64,000 nt of DNA from contig NZ_WUBI01000003.1 of the NCBI RefSeq assembly GCF_009807035.1, forward strand, positions 372,001-436,000, read 5' to 3'. Position 1 is the stretch's first letter, and each line of letters starts with the position of its first letter. The stretch is from Paenibacillus dendrobii (GTDB lineage: Bacteria > Bacillota > Bacilli > Paenibacillales > Paenibacillaceae). This document shows positions 34,661 through 43,696 of the stretch, piece after piece. The translations under genes were made by a program, and so were the position numbers. Under the pieces are notes generated by a model. It saw nothing but the letters and a program-made list of their open reading frames with translations, made no database searches and was not told where the DNA came from.

Positions 34661-35326
34661 ATGACAGGCAAATTTGATGTCAATGTCCTGTTTAATCATT
34701 GGGACCGCTTTTTGGAAGGCTTCATCCACACGGTGGAATCCAGCATCATCGCCTTGATTGGCAGCTTTATTCTCGGTACCATCATCGCCGTCATGCGCAT
34801 ATCGCCTTATAAACCTCTAAATTGGATTGGAACGGTCTATGTCGAGTTTATTCGCAACATTCCCGTGCTGCTCGTTACCTTTTTCTTTTTTCTCGGCCTG
34901 CCGTCTCTCGGCATTCCAATCGGCGGGTTCACCGCTGGCACTCTTGGCCTCATGGTATATACCGCGTCGTTCATCGCCGAATGCGTCCGTGCCGGAATTC
35001 AGTCCGTGCCTTTCGGTCAGACAGAAGCCGCGCGCGCTACGGGATTAACGTATATGCAGACCATGCTGCATGTCGTGCTGCCCCAATCCATCAAAATCGT
35101 CCTGCCGTCCATCGGCAACCAATTCATCAATCTGGTCAAGAATTCTTCGATTCTTGCCGTCGTAGCCGGCTTGGATCTGATGTATTACGCCGATTTGATC
35201 AACGCGGACACGTTCCTTCCGCTGACCGTTTATACTTTCGTCGCCCTGTTCTATCTGGTGCTGACCATTCCGCTCAGCATAGGGGTCCATTATATGGAGC
35301 GGCGTTTCAGCTCAACGGATAGATAG
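34661..35326 (+). CDS. glnM: Amino-acid ABC transporter permease 1
   Basis: A 221-aa HisM/GlnP-type permease with about five helices. The coupling loop EAARATGLTYMQTMLHVVLP is the family EAA motif. RBS AAAGGAG. It pairs with the next gene, 15 bases beyond its stop, to form a heteromeric channel. Confidence 0.87.
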   Translation: MTGKFDVNVLFNHWDRFLEGFIHTVESSIIALIGSFILGTIIAVMRISPYKPLNWIGTVYVEFIRNIPVLLVTFFFFLGLPSLGIPIGGFTAGTLGLMVYTASFIAECVRAGIQSVPFGQTEAARATGLTYMQTMLHVVLPQSIKIVLPSIGNQFINLVKNSSILAVVAGLDLMYYADLINADTFLPLTVYTFVALFYLVLTIPLSIGVHYMERRFSSTDR

Positions 35327-35358
35327 CCGCCTATATTACCGTGAAAGGAGGCTGCCGC

Positions 35359-36009
35359 ATGGATTTTGCAGGCGCGTATTCCTGGCCGAACCTCTCCTTT
35401 ATTCTGCAGGGATTCGGCGTTACCCTTATCGTAGCGGGCCTCTCGATCGTGTTCAGCTTTATCTTGGGAACCATTCTAGGCATTCTTCGTTTTACGCGCT
35501 TTCCCCTACTGACCCAGGTGCTCGCAGTCATCATCGATCTCATTCGGGGTCTGCCCCTGCTGCTCATTATCTTTTCTATATATATTGTATTGCCGCAAAT
35601 CGGAATCAAACTGTCTCCTTTCTGGTCGACCATCGCCGGCCTGACGCTGTTCGAAGGCGCGATGATTTCGGAAATCGTCCGCGGCGGGCTCGCCTCGGTG
35701 GATCGCGGTCAGATTGAAGCTGCCCGTTCCTCTGGCCTTGGTTACATCCAGACCATGCGCCATATCATTTTACCGCAGGCGCTGCGCCGCATGGTGCCGC
35801 CCCTAGTCAGCCAATTCATTTCGCTGCTGAAGGACACTTCTCTTGCCATCGTCATTTCCCTGCCGGAAATCATGCACAATGTACAGATCCTGCAAGGGCA
35901 CAGTCCGAACTATGTCATCCCTGCCTTGCTTCTGGCAGCGCTGCTGTTTTTCGCGGTCAACTACACCCTGTCCATTATTGCGCGAAAATTGGAAGCCCGA
36001 AGAATCTAG
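35359..36009 (+). CDS. glnP: Amino-acid ABC transporter permease 2
   Basis: 216 aa from the ATG at 35359, with AAAGGAGG seven bases before it; the frame is open six codons farther to a GTG, which would overlap that RBS. A HisM-family permease with the EAA loop EAARSSGLGYIQTMRHIILP. It is last in the operon; a strong hairpin follows. Confidence 0.88.
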   Translation: MDFAGAYSWPNLSFILQGFGVTLIVAGLSIVFSFILGTILGILRFTRFPLLTQVLAVIIDLIRGLPLLLIIFSIYIVLPQIGIKLSPFWSTIAGLTLFEGAMISEIVRGGLASVDRGQIEAARSSGLGYIQTMRHIILPQALRRMVPPLVSQFISLLKDTSLAIVISLPEIMHNVQILQGHSPNYVIPALLLAALLFFAVNYTLSIIARKLEARRI

Positions 36010-36064
36010 CTGCTGCGAAATTGAGCAACCCATACAGCGTTCTATGGCTTAAGCGTCATACATG

Positions 36065-36110
36065 AAGTGCAGCTTACGTCCATTTACGGATACGTAGCTG
36101 CACTTTTTTT
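36065..36110 (+). terminator. Terminator of the amino-acid ABC operon
   Basis: Stem AAGTGCAGCT(T)ACGT / ACGTAGCTGCACTT with a T-run (TTTTTTT). Confidence 0.9.
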
Positions 36111-36195
36111 GTTCTATTACCCAGCTTCACAAGGATAAGACATAGAACAAGGCGAAGTTGTATATCCTATTCTGCATGACTAAGGAGGATACAGG

Positions 36196-37425
36196 ATGTC
36201 TTTTATGACTCGTTTAGAGAAGTATGCCGAGCTGGCTGTCAAAGTCGCAGTCAACATCCAGCCCGGTCAATCGCTGTGGATTAATGCCCCTATCCATACA
36301 CCCGAATTTATCCGCTTGATAACAGCGCAAGCGTATAAAGCCGGAGCCAAGCTGGTACATATCGAGTGGCAGGATGAAATAAGTATTCAGCTTAAATACC
36401 GCCTCGCGCCGGATGAAGCTTTTGAGGAATATCCATTATGGAGAGCGCAGGCTGTTCAGCAGTTTGCAGAGAACGGCGGGGCATTTTTGTTTATTGAGTC
36501 CACCGATCCCGAGCTGCTCAAAGGTGTAGACCCCAAGCGAATTGCTGCCAACTCCAAAGCTGCCGGAACCGCTTTGGCCAAATGGAGAGAATATATGTCC
36601 TCTTACAAGATGACCTGGTCCATCATCGGGGTACCTTCGGAGGGCTGGGCCAAGTTGGTCTTTCCTGATCTGGAAGCGAAAGCGGCGGTTGAAGCACTCT
36701 GGGATGCCATCTTCAAAGCGGTTCGTGTCGACCAGGACAATCCGGTTCAAGTCTGGCAGGAACATAATGCCACGCTTCACGACAAAAGAGCTTATCTGAA
36801 CCGTAAGCAGTACAAAAAGCTGCATTACCGCGCTCCGGGAACGGATCTGACGATTGAGCTTCCGGAAAATCACATCTGGAACGGCGGTATCGCCGTCAAC
36901 GAAGCCAAAAATCCGTTCAACCCGAATGTGCCTACGGAGGAAGTATTCACCTCCCCTCGCAGAGAGGGTACCCAAGGTGTGGTTCACAGCACCAAACCTC
37001 TCAGCTACCAAGGCAATCTGATCGAGAATTTCAGCCTGACCTTTGAGAATGGAAAGGTTGTCGATTTTGCAGCGGAGACTGGTTATGAATCACTGAAGTC
37101 CATGCTGAATATGGATGAATCCGCCCGGTATCTCGGCGAGGCTGCACTCGTTCCGCATCATTCTCCGATTTCGGAGTCCGACCTGATTTTCTTTAACACC
37201 CTCTATGACGAGAATGCTTCCAATCACCTGGCCTTAGGCGATGCTTTCCCGACTTGTGTTGAAGGCGGCCTGACCATGTCCCGCGGGGAACTGGACCAGG
37301 CTGGGCTTAATCACAGCATCATCCATGTTGATTTCATGATCGGGTCCGCAGAAATGGATATCGATGGAATCACGGCTGACGGACAGATTGAACCCGTTTT
37401 CCGGAATGGAAATTGGGCCTTTTAA
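36196..37425 (+). CDS. ampS: M29 family aminopeptidase
   Basis: A 409-aa thermophilic-type aminopeptidase of the M29 family (AmpS/AmpT). The two-metal ligands are visible: Glu in PTEEVFTSP, Glu in LGEAALVP, His in YDENASNHLALG, and His and Asp in IIHVDFMIGS. It releases N-terminal amino acids from peptides in the cytoplasm. RBS AAGGAGG. It follows the amino-acid transporter but has its own upstream terminator and its own downstream hairpin, so it is a separate unit. Confidence 0.92.
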   Translation: MSFMTRLEKYAELAVKVAVNIQPGQSLWINAPIHTPEFIRLITAQAYKAGAKLVHIEWQDEISIQLKYRLAPDEAFEEYPLWRAQAVQQFAENGGAFLFIESTDPELLKGVDPKRIAANSKAAGTALAKWREYMSSYKMTWSIIGVPSEGWAKLVFPDLEAKAAVEALWDAIFKAVRVDQDNPVQVWQEHNATLHDKRAYLNRKQYKKLHYRAPGTDLTIELPENHIWNGGIAVNEAKNPFNPNVPTEEVFTSPRREGTQGVVHSTKPLSYQGNLIENFSLTFENGKVVDFAAETGYESLKSMLNMDESARYLGEAALVPHHSPISESDLIFFNTLYDENASNHLALGDAFPTCVEGGLTMSRGELDQAGLNHSIIHVDFMIGSAEMDIDGITADGQIEPVFRNGNWAF

Positions 37426-37442
37426 TCATAGCTTCCGAACAA

Positions 37443-37474
37443 AACAATCCACTGACCAAGGTCGGTGGATTGTT
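37443..37474. terminator. Bidirectional terminator, ampS / GlcG-HbpS gene
   Basis: Stem AACAATCCACTGACC / GGTCGGTGGATTGTT (one mismatch) between convergent genes. Confidence 0.8.
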
Positions 37475-37496
37475 CGTGTTCGGCTGCGCCGACTTT

Positions 37497-37958
37497 TTAC
37501 GACTGGTTTGATCCTGTCTGGTATGAAAGGTACCTCGCCTGGTTGTGCTGGATCAACCGTTCAAGCGCTTGTATGGCCGCATTCGCCACTTCGATATCTT
37601 GCTGGCTTGTGCCCCCGCTTACGCCTATCCCTCCGATAATCGTGTCCCCCACCTTGAGCGGAATCCCTCCGCCCAGAATGACGACTCTTCCGTGATTGGT
37701 GGTATTGATTCCAAACGACGGATGTCCCGGCTGGGCAGCTTCGCTTAAGTTCGACGTGGGCATCTGCAAAGCCACGCTGGTCCAAGCCTTGTTCTGCGAA
37801 ATGTCGATGCCCCCTATTTTGGCATGATCCATCCGGTGAAATGCGACCAGATTGGCTCCATCGTCCACAATGGCAATATTTTCGGCAAGGCCCATCTCCT
37901 TGGCTTTCTTTTCCGCTGCCTCAAGCAGAAACTTGGCTATATCCAAAGTGATCTTCAC
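37497..37958 (-). CDS. GlcG/HbpS family heme-binding-like protein
   Basis: About 153 aa from a GTG at 37958; a GTG four codons upstream touches the GGAGG and is less likely. The fold family is GlcG/HbpS (DUF336): AKEMGLAENIAIVDDGANLVAFHRMD, then GGGIPLKVGDTIIGGIGVSGG. HbpS binds heme extracellularly in Streptomyces; here there is no signal peptide, so a cytoplasmic ligand-binding role is more likely. Some relatives sit in glycolate, propanediol or corrinoid operons. This one stands alone, and its function cannot be named. Confidence 0.8.
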   Translation of the reverse strand: MKITLDIAKFLLEAAEKKAKEMGLAENIAIVDDGANLVAFHRMDHAKIGGIDISQNKAWTSVALQMPTSNLSEAAQPGHPSFGINTTNHGRVVILGGGIPLKVGDTIIGGIGVSGGTSQQDIEVANAAIQALERLIQHNQARYLSYQTGSNQS

Positions 37959-38226
37959 TTGTATATTCACCCTCCATTTGTGTTTATTTCATTAATATAT
38001 GGTCATTCGCACATTTTAGTGTATTAGACATTAGACAGCTTGTTTATGTCACTGTCCAGAAATCATTGTTCTTAAATTTCCGAAACCGCTTCAGCAATGA
38101 ATGCAACATTTTGCATGTACGCCTCGTCAAGGACTATGAAAAGCAAGCATAATTTAACAATTGATCATGTTTGGCCATAAACATCACCAAACGCTCGTAC
38201 AAGCCCACATTTAGGAGGAATTACAG

Positions 38227-39480
38227 ATGAACAAAATGTACAAAGTGTTAGCTACTGCTTCTATTCTGGCCATGGCAGCCATGCCGGTTGCGGCAAACGC
38301 GCAAGACGTCCCGCCTCAGACCGTTCATAACGGACAAGGAAACATTCAAAATCAAGTGAAAGTGGTTCCTGCAACCATGGGACAAATCACAGATTTCGTA
38401 AACGATAAAACAGGCAAGTTCATTACCGTAACAGGCCGCGGACTCGCTCCTACGGATCAAAGCCAAATCATTCTGTCGATCACCAAGGACACGAAAATCG
38501 TCGATGCCAAAGGAAAAACCGTGGCTCTGAAAACGATTATGGATGAGAAAAAAGTAGTGAAGGCCTTCTACGGACCGAACATCACGAAAAGTCTTCCTGC
38601 CCGCGGAACAGCCTTGACGCTTGTCGTTCAGGATCAAAGCTTTACCGCTATTGATGGCACGGTTTCCGAGGTTATGGATGGAGGCATCCTTGTCAAAGGA
38701 ACCGACATTTATAACGCGAACGAAGACTCGATTATTCTGCATTTTGCAGATAAAGCCACGATCCTCGACCAGGACGGAAAAACGATTGCAGCCAAAGACA
38801 TCAAAGCAGGCATGAGCGTAAAAGCCTTTTACGGCCCTGCCGTAGCGATGAGTCTGCCTCCACAAGCGACTACCAATTACATTCGCGTCAACACCAATAA
38901 CGAAACTGGTGAGGGTGAAGGTGAAGTGGGCCATGAACTGGCAGCAGGTACGGATGGAATCATTACGAGTACAACTGACGGCAAGATCACTGTGATCGGA
39001 AAAACACATGAAAAAGGCGGCGTAAACTACGTCATTCTCTCCGTGGATGACAAGACGCAAATCGTCGATGAAGGCGGAAAAGCCCTGACCAAAGATGCGC
39101 TAAAATCCGGCATTCATGTGGACGCTTCTTACAGCGACATCATGACCATGATCTACCCGGCTCAAACGCATGCCAGCAAAATCGTGGTAAAGAAAGCGGA
39201 ATCCGTCAAGATTGAAGGTACCGTGGCACCTTCGGACCGCACAACGAAAGATCAAGTGTACGTTAACGTAGGGTCTGACGATTCTACGGTAAACGATGTT
39301 ATTCTCAACATCTCCAAGGATACGCAGATCATCCCTACCATTGGCGGAGACACAGCTCTGCGTGCAGGCACGAAAATCGTTGCTTACCATTCTCCAGTCA
39401 TGACCATGTCGCTCCCTGGCATCACCAATGCCGAAGTGGTCATTGTGACTTCCGATGAGAATGCTGTAAAACCCCGTTAA
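38227..39480 (+). CDS. Secreted protein with four tandem beta-type repeats, function unknown
   Basis: A 417-aa exported protein. Signal peptide to residue 25 (ANA). The mature chain is four related modules of about 80 residues (52-134, 142-221, 242-322, 329-408), linked by short polar spacers (TGEGEGEVGHE between 2 and 3). Each has a start such as GTVSEVMDGGILVKG, a centre with KATILDQDGKTI, an alpha or turn region and a closing AFYGPAVAMSLP or variant (AYHSPVMTMSLP). The pattern suggests stacked small beta barrels or sheets in the cell wall or medium. No cysteine, sortase motif, SLH or enzymatic motif is seen. RBS AGGAGG. I know no function; relation to DUF5666-like repeats is possible. Confidence 0.72.
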   Translation: MNKMYKVLATASILAMAAMPVAANAQDVPPQTVHNGQGNIQNQVKVVPATMGQITDFVNDKTGKFITVTGRGLAPTDQSQIILSITKDTKIVDAKGKTVALKTIMDEKKVVKAFYGPNITKSLPARGTALTLVVQDQSFTAIDGTVSEVMDGGILVKGTDIYNANEDSIILHFADKATILDQDGKTIAAKDIKAGMSVKAFYGPAVAMSLPPQATTNYIRVNTNNETGEGEGEVGHELAAGTDGIITSTTDGKITVIGKTHEKGGVNYVILSVDDKTQIVDEGGKALTKDALKSGIHVDASYSDIMTMIYPAQTHASKIVVKKAESVKIEGTVAPSDRTTKDQVYVNVGSDDSTVNDVILNISKDTQIIPTIGGDTALRAGTKIVAYHSPVMTMSLPGITNAEVVIVTSDENAVKPR

Positions 39481-39495
39481 TATAGGTGAAAATGG

Positions 39496-39535
39496 AAAAA
39501 CCCAGCCGTCCTTTTAGGATCGGCTGGGTTTTTTT
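39496..39535 (+). terminator. Terminator after the repeat protein gene
   Basis: Stem AAAAACCCAGCCGTCC / GGATCGGCTGGGTTTTT with a T-run. Confidence 0.9.
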
Positions 39536-39662
39536 ATGCCCTCTTTCTTTTGGCCAGCGTCAGTGATAACGGGATCAGAAACACCGTGTACGCAGCAAGC
39601 AGTTTCTTCACTCCGCCTGGAGCGGCGGTTACGTTCTCGACATATCCGGCCGGTAACAATGG
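39534..39662 (-). pseudogene. Fragment of a membrane-protein C-terminus
   Basis: On the minus strand about 42 codons read ENVTAAPGGVKKLLAAYTVF then LIPLSLTLAKRKRA and TAA: a hydrophobic helix with a basic tail, like the end of an integral membrane protein. Upstream the frame meets a stop near 39684, and a neighbouring frame carries another plausible piece (LAPMGRKSIVTGRI). It looks like the tail of a truncated, frameshifted gene. The family was not recognised and chance cannot be excluded. Confidence 0.35.
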
Positions 39663-39735
39663 ACTTGCGCCCCATGGGGGCTAGATCCAAGTCTGTAACC
39701 AGTTCTTGGGCCCGGCCCGCAGCTCACCAGACAAT

Positions 39736-39774
39736 AAATAAGGACACCGGCTTCACTCCGGTATCCTTATTTTT
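39736..39774 (-). terminator. Terminator of the sugar-ABC operon
   Basis: Stem AAATAAGGACACCGG / CCGGTATCCTTATTT (one mismatch) with T-runs on both sides, 11 bases beyond the binding-protein gene. Confidence 0.8.
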
Positions 39775-39784
39775 ATATTCTGCG

Positions 39785-41350
39785 TTATTTATTTTCGAGC
39801 TTCGCCTGCTCGACTCGCTCTAGCGCCGCTTCATAGGTATCGATCAGCTTTTGCACGCCGAGTCCATTGATTTCTTCCACGTATTTATCCCATTCGCTCA
39901 GGTTTCTCGTACCAAGAACAAATTTGGAGAAGTTCTCTTCCCGGTATTTCTTCACGGCCTGCCCGGTTACCGAGAGCACTTCATTCTCCGCATCCGTAAA
40001 GGCAGGCTTTGGCTGCATGGCAGGCGGGTCGTATTTGGCCGCTTCCTCATATGCATTCTTCAAATCCGGCGAAAATAGGGACAAATGAGCGTCATAATCG
40101 ATCCATGCGTACGTGCCGCTCGTCTGTAGGCCCGTTTGTTTGCGCATTTCCGTGACGTCCGTAAATTCGGGCTTGAACTTCTTTTGCCCATTCTCCTCGG
40201 TATACGTCTCGCCTTCCTTACCCCAGCTGCTGAGCGTCCGGCCTTCTTCGCTGTAGAAAAAGTCCATGTACTTCATGACGTCATCCTTGTGCTTGGAAGT
40301 TGAAGCGACCGTCAAACCGCCTTCCAAATAGTGAAAATACGGGTTCTGCGGCTTCATGCCGGACAAACCTGCCGGGGGAGCCATGAACTGCAAGCTGTAT
40401 TCCGGGTTATCCTTGCGCATGGCATTGTTGAAAAAGTCGACGCGGCTGATATAGTCGATAGTAATGAATGATTGCCCGGTGGACATCACGTCCTGCCACT
40501 GCTTGGTTTGAATCGAGAGGAAATCCGGCGGGATAAGTCCTTCCTGATAGAAGGTATGCCACATGCTGACCATCGCCTTGTAATTGTCTTCCGTCGGACC
40601 AAATTTCCATTTCTTCTCGTCAAAATTATAATAGACATCGGTTCCGCTGCCGAAATTGGTTGTCAGGTTAGCCATCATTTCATCCGGAATTTGGCCGAAG
40701 CGCATGGAGAGCGGATAGCTGTCCGGATACAATGCTTTGAGCTTTTTCAGCACTTGGTGAAGCTCCTCGTACGTCGTGGGCGCGGCAAGTCCGTTTTTCT
40801 TGAAAACATCCTCGCGGTACAGCCAAATCATGCGGTTCGTTTCCCCAAAACCCTGGTTCGGGAACATATACATTTTGCCGTCTGCGGAAAGCGCCGCTTT
40901 GGCTTCTTCCGGGTACTTACCCATCCAGGCTTTCAAGTTCGGCATCTGGTCCACATGGTCCAGGATGTTCTCGAGCGCCCCTTGATCGCCATATTTATTG
41001 GAATCGCGGCGGCTGGACATATACATGAGATCCGGCAGGTTCCCGGAAGCCATGACCAGATTGAGCGTATCGCTCAGCTTGCCGGATGGCGTCTCCACAT
41101 TCAGCGACACCCCTGTCTTATCCTTGATCCAGCCCCATATCGGCCACTCCTTGCTGTACGGAAACGTCGCATTGTTGTCCAGCAGCGCCGTTAAGGTCAC
41201 GTTAGACCCGGTCTTCACGTCCGGATCTGCCTGGCCTGCGGGTTGTGGTTGTGTCCCGGCATTCTTATCCGCGCCCGCCGAGCAGCCAGCTACCGCAAAC
41301 ACGACGAGCAGCGCGGCCAACAGCCTTGCATACGATCTTTTCTTCCCCAT
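39785..41350 (-). CDS. Sugar ABC transporter substrate-binding lipoprotein (LplA type)
   Basis: A 521-aa family-1 extracellular solute-binding protein, lipobox VAGCSAGA near residue 23. The long form (over 500 aa) with SGNLPDLMYMSS and AAPTTYEELHQVLKKLK is the LplA class that works with LplB/LplC permeases in Paenibacillus and Bacillus oligosaccharide uptake. RBS AAGGGGGA. It is third in the operon after the two permeases, across a 233-bp gap that shows no terminator. Regulated probably by the divergent AraC protein. The sugar is unknown; amino-sugar oligosaccharides are plausible from the nearby nag operon. Confidence 0.87.
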   Translation of the reverse strand: MGKKRSYARLLAALLVVFAVAGCSAGADKNAGTQPQPAGQADPDVKTGSNVTLTALLDNNATFPYSKEWPIWGWIKDKTGVSLNVETPSGKLSDTLNLVMASGNLPDLMYMSSRRDSNKYGDQGALENILDHVDQMPNLKAWMGKYPEEAKAALSADGKMYMFPNQGFGETNRMIWLYREDVFKKNGLAAPTTYEELHQVLKKLKALYPDSYPLSMRFGQIPDEMMANLTTNFGSGTDVYYNFDEKKWKFGPTEDNYKAMVSMWHTFYQEGLIPPDFLSIQTKQWQDVMSTGQSFITIDYISRVDFFNNAMRKDNPEYSLQFMAPPAGLSGMKPQNPYFHYLEGGLTVASTSKHKDDVMKYMDFFYSEEGRTLSSWGKEGETYTEENGQKKFKPEFTDVTEMRKQTGLQTSGTYAWIDYDAHLSLFSPDLKNAYEEAAKYDPPAMQPKPAFTDAENEVLSVTGQAVKKYREENFSKFVLGTRNLSEWDKYVEEINGLGVQKLIDTYEAALERVEQAKLENK

Positions 41351-41583
41351 ACATACATCCCCCTTGGATTTCCCTTATTGAATCAAAACGAATGAGTGAC
41401 GACCTCTAGAATCCGCTACGATGCCGAGTGTTCTTACGACCGCTAGTTCCTCCCGGATTGCTATGAATCAACAATCCATTGTGGAAAATCCGGGAGCAAA
41501 GGATAACGCTTCGCTTCTTCAGCAACCTCTCCCCTAAACATCAGGTTTTTCATTTGCGAATGCTGCAGCTTCCCTATGTTCCC

Positions 41584-42468
41584 CTATCCTTTCACCGCGC
41601 CGATCATCGATCCTTTAACGAAATATTTCTGGACGAAAGGATACAGGATCAGAATCGGCAGCGTGGACACCATGATCGTCGCATATTTGAGCGAATCCTC
41701 TACAACCAGGTTATCCCCGCCGATCTGCGTCACCTGTCCGGAGCTGACGCTGCCGGCAAGCACCAGATTGCGCAGCAGCACCTGCAATGGAAACAGATCC
41801 TGGCTTCGCAAATAAAGGAGTGGATAGAGGAAATTGTTCCAGATTCCGACGGCGTAGAATAAAGAGATCGTCGCGAATACGGGCTTTGACAACGGCACGA
41901 TGATTCGGAAAAAGATCCCGACATCATTCAATCCGTCCATCCGCCCCGATTCTTCCAGCTCTTTCGGGATACCGCTGAAAAAGGTACGCATCAGGATGAG
42001 ATTCCAGGTACTGACCGCGCCCGGGAGAACCATTCCCCAAATCGTATCCACCAGTCCGAGCGAACGGACGACCAGGAACGTCGGAATCATGCCCCCGCCG
42101 AAAAACATCGTGAACACGATGAGCAGGGTAAAACCTTTATGAAACATCATGTCTTTGCGGGACAGCGCGTAGGCTCCCATCGATGTAATCAGCATGGCGA
42201 TGGCCGTGCCCAGCAGCGTGTAAATGATCGTATTCCGGTACGATGTCCAGATCTTGGGGTCGCCAAGCACCAGTTCATACATCCGCAGGTTGAAACCCTT
42301 CGGCCACAAGGTTACTTCCCCCTTCATCACATACACATCCCCGCTGAGGGACACGGCGAGCATATATACGAACGGATACAGCATGACGGCGGCAAGCGCC
42401 AGCATCACCAGCGTGTTGAAGACGGTGAATAAGCTGATGCGGCGCTGCAAGTGACTGGTGTTTACCAT
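41584..42468 (-). CDS. Sugar ABC transporter permease (LplC/YtcP type)
   Basis: A 294-aa MalG-superfamily permease with six helices. The EAA-like loop lies near 195-215 (ELEESGRMDGLNDVGIFFRI), typical of this class. It is encoded 7 bases overlapping the end of the partner permease, with RBS AGGAGG inside that gene, which gives tight coupling. Confidence 0.88.
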   Translation of the reverse strand: MVNTSHLQRRISLFTVFNTLVMLALAAVMLYPFVYMLAVSLSGDVYVMKGEVTLWPKGFNLRMYELVLGDPKIWTSYRNTIIYTLLGTAIAMLITSMGAYALSRKDMMFHKGFTLLIVFTMFFGGGMIPTFLVVRSLGLVDTIWGMVLPGAVSTWNLILMRTFFSGIPKELEESGRMDGLNDVGIFFRIIVPLSKPVFATISLFYAVGIWNNFLYPLLYLRSQDLFPLQVLLRNLVLAGSVSSGQVTQIGGDNLVVEDSLKYATIMVSTLPILILYPFVQKYFVKGSMIGAVKG

Positions 42469-43439
42469 AAGCTCGTTCCTCCTAGCCGCCGGCTGAGGTA
42501 ATTCGCCGAAAAAATAAATATAAAGCTGATAACTCCCATAAATAGATCGATGGCGGACGCGTAGCTGAAATTGCCCTGCTCCATGCCGACCCGGTACACA
42601 TATGTGCTGATGATATCCGCCGTGCTGTAGACGGCCGGATTGTACATCAGGAATACCTTTTCAAAGCCGATCTCCAGCACCTTCCCGATATCGAGAATCA
42701 GGATGATCATAATCGTTGGCGCGATGCCGGGCAGCGTCACATGCCACAGCTTTCTCCATCTTCCGGCCCCGTCAATGCCGGCCGCTTCGTAAAGCTGGGG
42801 ATCAACCGCCGTCAGCGCCGCAAGGAAAATGATCGTCTCCCAGCCGATATGCTGCCAGATTTCCGAAATGACGTAGATCGGCCGAAACAACCCGGGTTCC
42901 ATCATGAAATTAACAGGCTTGCCCCCGAGCGCCGTAATCAGCTGGTTGACGATGCCCCCAGTCGGCGACAGAAACATGATCACCATGCTGGCTACGATCA
43001 CATTGGAAATAAAATGCGGCAAATAGCTGAAGGTCTGCACCCATCGTTTGAACACGGCATTTCTGACCTCATTCATGAGAAGAGCGAGAATAATCGGGGC
43101 CGGAAAGCCGAACAGCAGCTTATAAACCCCAAGCAAAAACGTATTGCGCATTAGCACCCAGAAATCCGGATTGCCGAAAAACATGCGGTAGTACTTCAAA
43201 CCGACCCAGTCACTCGCCCAAATTCCTTTGAAGACATTATAGTTTTTGAACGTGATCACCAGACCGAACATCGGGGCGTATTTGAACACCAAGTAGTACA
43301 GCAGGCAGGGCAGAAACAGCAGCCACAAATATTTGCTTCGCCGAAAGGCTCGCGCCATCCGCCCGCTGCCGGGGCGAGTCCGCCGATGTGTCTTCACGAT
43401 CACGCCGGCGCCCGCCAGATCCGTCTCCGCCGGTTTCAT
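42462..43439 (-). CDS. Sugar ABC transporter permease (LplB type)
   Basis: 325 aa from the ATG at 43439, preceded by GGGGAGG at 12 bases; longer in-frame ATGs upstream have no site. An LplB-class (MalF-like) permease with YAPMFGLVITFKNYNVFKGI at the start of the membrane domain and the coupling loop EAAGIDGAGRWRKLWHVTLP. First gene of the transport operon, divergent from the AraC regulator. Confidence 0.88.
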   Translation of the reverse strand: MKPAETDLAGAGVIVKTHRRTRPGSGRMARAFRRSKYLWLLFLPCLLYYLVFKYAPMFGLVITFKNYNVFKGIWASDWVGLKYYRMFFGNPDFWVLMRNTFLLGVYKLLFGFPAPIILALLMNEVRNAVFKRWVQTFSYLPHFISNVIVASMVIMFLSPTGGIVNQLITALGGKPVNFMMEPGLFRPIYVISEIWQHIGWETIIFLAALTAVDPQLYEAAGIDGAGRWRKLWHVTLPGIAPTIMIILILDIGKVLEIGFEKVFLMYNPAVYSTADIISTYVYRVGMEQGNFSYASAIDLFMGVISFIFIFSANYLSRRLGGTSLW

Positions 43440-43596
43440 TTCACTTCCGCACCTCCCCTTTTCGTTCATGAATGGCCTTACCTGTAACGACAGCATACCG
43501 GATCGCACATTGGAAAATAAATCGGCATGTTTGCGGTGCCATCCCCCTTTTTCCGGATCAGTGGAAAGGTTGTAGAGAATTTCGAAAAGGTGAATA

Positions 43597-43626
43597 TTGT
43601 GTGAACTCGAAAATAAACCTTATGAT
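43597..43626 (+). promoter_or_regulatory. Candidate promoter of the AraC regulator
   Basis: TTGTGT, an 18-base spacer and TATGAT, ending 70 bases before the gene start. A plausible sigma-A promoter; no operator dyad was identified. Confidence 0.45.
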
Positions 43627-43696
43627 ATAGTCACTCTGAGGCCCGCCGCTTCTGCCAACAGATAACTGACCTACAGAACATGGAGGTGTTCATTGA

